This document shows positions 62,403-64,000 of a stretch of DNA of 64,000 nt, one piece after another (positions within the stretch are counted from its first letter, which is position 1; each line of letters begins with the position of its first letter). Made by a program: the position numbers and the translations under genes. This DNA is from CAZQVA01 sp964596685 (GTDB lineage: Bacteria; Chlamydiota; Chlamydiia; Chlamydiales; VFKH01). The notes beneath the pieces were generated by a model. The model was not told the DNA's origin and did not search any database. It saw nothing but the letters and a program-made list of their open reading frames with translations. Where the stretch lies: NCBI GenBank assembly GCA_964596685.1, contig CAZQVA010000001.1, positions 62,001 through 126,000 of the forward strand. Reading direction: 5' to 3'.

Positions 62403-63170
62403 ATGACAGACCCTATCGCTCCGATTACTCTTCGCACGGTGGGTGGACCCCCATCAGTCGATGAACTCATCACTTCATTTACGCGTCCACTCGTTCCTTC
62501 AGAAGCTGGGAATGCAACATCTACAGCGGATATGGCAACAAATGCTCAAGAAGCAATTCAGGATGGGCGCCCTGAATCATGGTTGTGGCTTGCAGGTAAA
62601 TATGTTGTCAATAATTTACTCATAGAGGCTTTATGGAGAACTCCCAAATGGGGTGCCCAAGAGGCTATCAAAGGTCTTATCGCAGCACGAACAGCCTACC
62701 AGGAATCTTATAAAAAGCACTTTGGCGAAGATAAAGCCATTCCACCGCTCTCTCAAGCTGCTATCAACTTATTGGCTACCCTTAGTGGAGTCGCTTGGAT
62801 GTTGGGTCAAATTTTGCGTCGAAGCACCGCTCTCGGAGCAAGCACCTTGCCGATCGCAGGAGCTATTGTAGGAGGATGTTTCGGAACCATACTCATGCCT
62901 GGACTTGGTACAATCGGGGGCGCAGCAATGGGCGTGGCAGCTGGAATGATTGCAGGCTCTGTGGCAAATGCTCTTATCTGTATCGTTGCCCAGTCACTTT
63001 GCTGCTGTTCTCCTCTCTTTACAAAAGAAGAAGACACAAAGATGCGTCAAGAATTCACTTCTTACGTCAAATCCAGCTTTTTTTATATCACATCTATCTA
63101 TCATGCGGCTTACAGAGTAGTCGATCTTGGCTCAAAAATCCACGGCGCCAAAACACTTTCCCTTACTTGA
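62403..63170 (+). CDS. Hydrophobic Gly-rich protein, putative type III translocator or Inc-like effector
   Basis: The 255-residue protein has a polar Ser/Thr-rich N terminus (1-55) without a signal peptide. A moderately hydrophobic helix lies at about 55-75. A strongly hydrophobic Gly/Ala-rich region at about 115-205 (LPIAGAIVGGCFGTILMPGL, TIGGAAMGVAAGMIAGSVAN) forms at least two closely spaced helices, and a charged C terminus with a CCCS cluster follows. Paired hydrophobic helices plus an adjacent SycD-type chaperone are the pattern of type III translocators or inclusion-membrane proteins. I do not recognise a family. Confidence 0.55.
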   Translation: MTDPIAPITLRTVGGPPSVDELITSFTRPLVPSEAGNATSTADMATNAQEAIQDGRPESWLWLAGKYVVNNLLIEALWRTPKWGAQEAIKGLIAARTAYQESYKKHFGEDKAIPPLSQAAINLLATLSGVAWMLGQILRRSTALGASTLPIAGAIVGGCFGTILMPGLGTIGGAAMGVAAGMIAGSVANALICIVAQSLCCCSPLFTKEEDTKMRQEFTSYVKSSFFYITSIYHAAYRVVDLGSKIHGAKTLSLT

Positions 63171-63195
63171 ACTCACGTTGAACCACAAAAAAAAA

Positions 63196-63224
63196 CCCAC
63201 TTTCTTCTCTAAGAAGAAAGTGGG
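63196..63224 (-). terminator. Terminator after the proline-rich gene
   Basis: CCCACTTTCTTCT and AGAAGAAAGTGGG form a 13-bp stem. Nine A residues precede it (63187-63195), giving a T run on the minus strand, so it ends the transcript of the proline-rich gene. The stem may also slow transcription from the plus strand. Confidence 0.85.
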
Positions 63225-63260
63225 GCTCTTCATCAATATGAAGCTCAAATGTTCAAGTTA

Positions 63261-64000
63261 TCAATACTGATTAGAATTGTAACTTCGTCCTCCGCTACTT
63301 CCTCCTTTTGGATTGGAATTATTAGTGCGCGGTGGGGTCACATTTGATGGCGGTGTCACCCTAGGTGGGGTCACATTCGAAGGTGGATTGTACCTAGGCG
63401 GCGTCACATTGGACGGCGGATTATATCTAGGTGGGGTCACATTCGAAGGTGGGTTATACCTTGGAGGTGTCACGTTAGACGGTGGGTTATACCGCGGTGG
63501 GGTGACATTAGACGGCGGATTATACCGTGGTGGCGTCACTTGGGGTGGAGGATTATAAGTCGGCGGAGTTGGGCGTGGTGGCACATAAGTAGGAGGGGTA
63601 TATGTCGGTGGAGTCACCACTTGAGGTGGTGGATTATATGTCGGTGGTGTAGATGGTGGGTTATATGTCGGTGGATTATATGTCGGTGGTGTATATGTCG
63701 GCGGAGTTACTGGAGGATTATAGGTTGGAGGTGTCACAGGCACCTGTGGTTTTGGTGGTGGAACGACCACTAATGGAGGCACAGTCACAGGTGGCGTCAC
63801 TTGAGGTGGTGTCACTTGGGGTGGCGTCACTTGGGGTGGTACACGAGGTGGAGTTGGCTGCTGCCCAGGATAAGTGGGCGAAGGAGGAGTGCGATCCGTA
63901 TCCATCGGCGGTGTAGGCTGTGGATGCCCAGAAAGATCCTCTGGTGTCTGTGGTTGACCTTGTGGTCGTGTTGTATCCCCACCTTCGCTTGCATCATGCG
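63261..64000 (-). CDS. Proline-rich repeat protein (5' end beyond the window)
   Basis: The reading frame stays open to the right edge at 64000, so the gene is partial; at least 245 residues are visible. The internal ATG at 63905 is not necessarily the start. The sequence is almost entirely PPxY/PPR repeats: first irregular TPPTYNPP units, then seven 11-residue units of the type VTPPRYNPPSN (33-bp DNA repeats, 63309-63539), ending in a Gly/Ser/Asn tail (KGGSSGGRSYNSNQY). Such extended polyproline chains occur in surface or periplasm-spanning proteins and in host-interacting effectors with PPxY motifs for WW domains. Translation should need EF-P. No family is recognised. Confidence 0.75.
   Translation of the reverse strand, partial: HDASEGGDTTRPQGQPQTPEDLSGHPQPTPPMDTDRTPPSPTYPGQQPTPPRVPPQVTPPQVTPPQVTPPVTVPPLVVVPPPKPQVPVTPPTYNPPVTPPTYTPPTYNPPTYNPPSTPPTYNPPPQVVTPPTYTPPTYVPPRPTPPTYNPPPQVTPPRYNPPSNVTPPRYNPPSNVTPPRYNPPSNVTPPRYNPPSNVTPPRYNPPSNVTPPRVTPPSNVTPPRTNNSNPKGGSSGGRSYNSNQY

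Overview
The window comes from a member of the phylum Chlamydiota, most likely a Chlamydia-like (environmental) lineage rather than a Chlamydiaceae species. Three things point there: the gene order infA, tRNA-Thr, tuf, tRNA-Trp, secE, nusG, rplKAJL, rpoB, rpoC; a metal ABC operon whose third gene fuses a permease to a DtxR-like repressor (YtgC-YtgR); and chlamydial pairings such as radA-hemC, gpsA with a eukaryote-type UDP-sugar pyrophosphorylase, rpmG with a Lol-type transporter, and a DUF47 gene with pit. The genus cannot be fixed from the sequence alone. There are no rRNA genes, no complete transposase genes and no CRISPR arrays. Seven tRNA genes are present: Gly-UCC, Glu-UUC, Lys-UUU, Leu-CAG, Pro-GGG, Trp-CCA and Thr-GGU.

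Layout. 1-8 kb: efp on the minus strand, then on the plus strand an outer-membrane barrel gene, two type III secretion export genes (sctS, sctT) and a polysaccharide assembly/export set (O-antigen ligase/polymerase-like protein, OPX lipoprotein, Wzc-like co-polymerase with a decayed ATPase). 8-11 kb: penicillin-binding protein 2. 11-14.5 kb: tRNA-Gly, rpsB, tsf, pyrH, frr, tRNA-Glu, tRNA-Lys. 14.6-20 kb: a VIT1-like membrane protein, a metal P-type ATPase, tRNA-Leu, a MITE-like insertion and the DUF47-pit phosphate pair. 20-24 kb: a NagZ-NamZ fusion divergent from a second NamZ gene, predicted to degrade peptidoglycan sugar chains. 23.6-32 kb: seven minus-strand genes (radA, hemC, heptosyltransferase, UDP-sugar pyrophosphorylase, gpsA, NSS transporter, htpG). 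32-36 kb: accessory region with a secreted EEP-fold protein, repeats, tRNA-Pro and two uncharacterised genes. 36-43.5 kb: tadA, rseP and the ytgABCD metal operon. 43.7-57 kb: the transcription/translation block. 57-61.5 kb: sufE, rpmG, lolC/E, lolD and a protein with a Cys-x5-Arg phosphatase signature. 61.6-64 kb: an SycD-like chaperone, its hydrophobic neighbour and a proline-rich repeat protein that runs off the right edge.

Intergenic DNA holds several families of inverted repeats. These include a 301-bp element with terminal inverted repeats and an 8-bp target duplication, two fold-back elements of 172 and 164 bp, short GAGCCTTTT hairpins, a TAGACTTCTTTC palindrome family and a 19-bp tandem array. 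Together they suggest that non-autonomous mobile elements have shaped the spaces between otherwise conserved gene blocks. The most interesting coding candidates are the CX5R protein, the NagZ-NamZ fusion, the polysaccharide export locus beside type III genes, the secreted EEP protein and the chaperone/hydrophobic protein pair.
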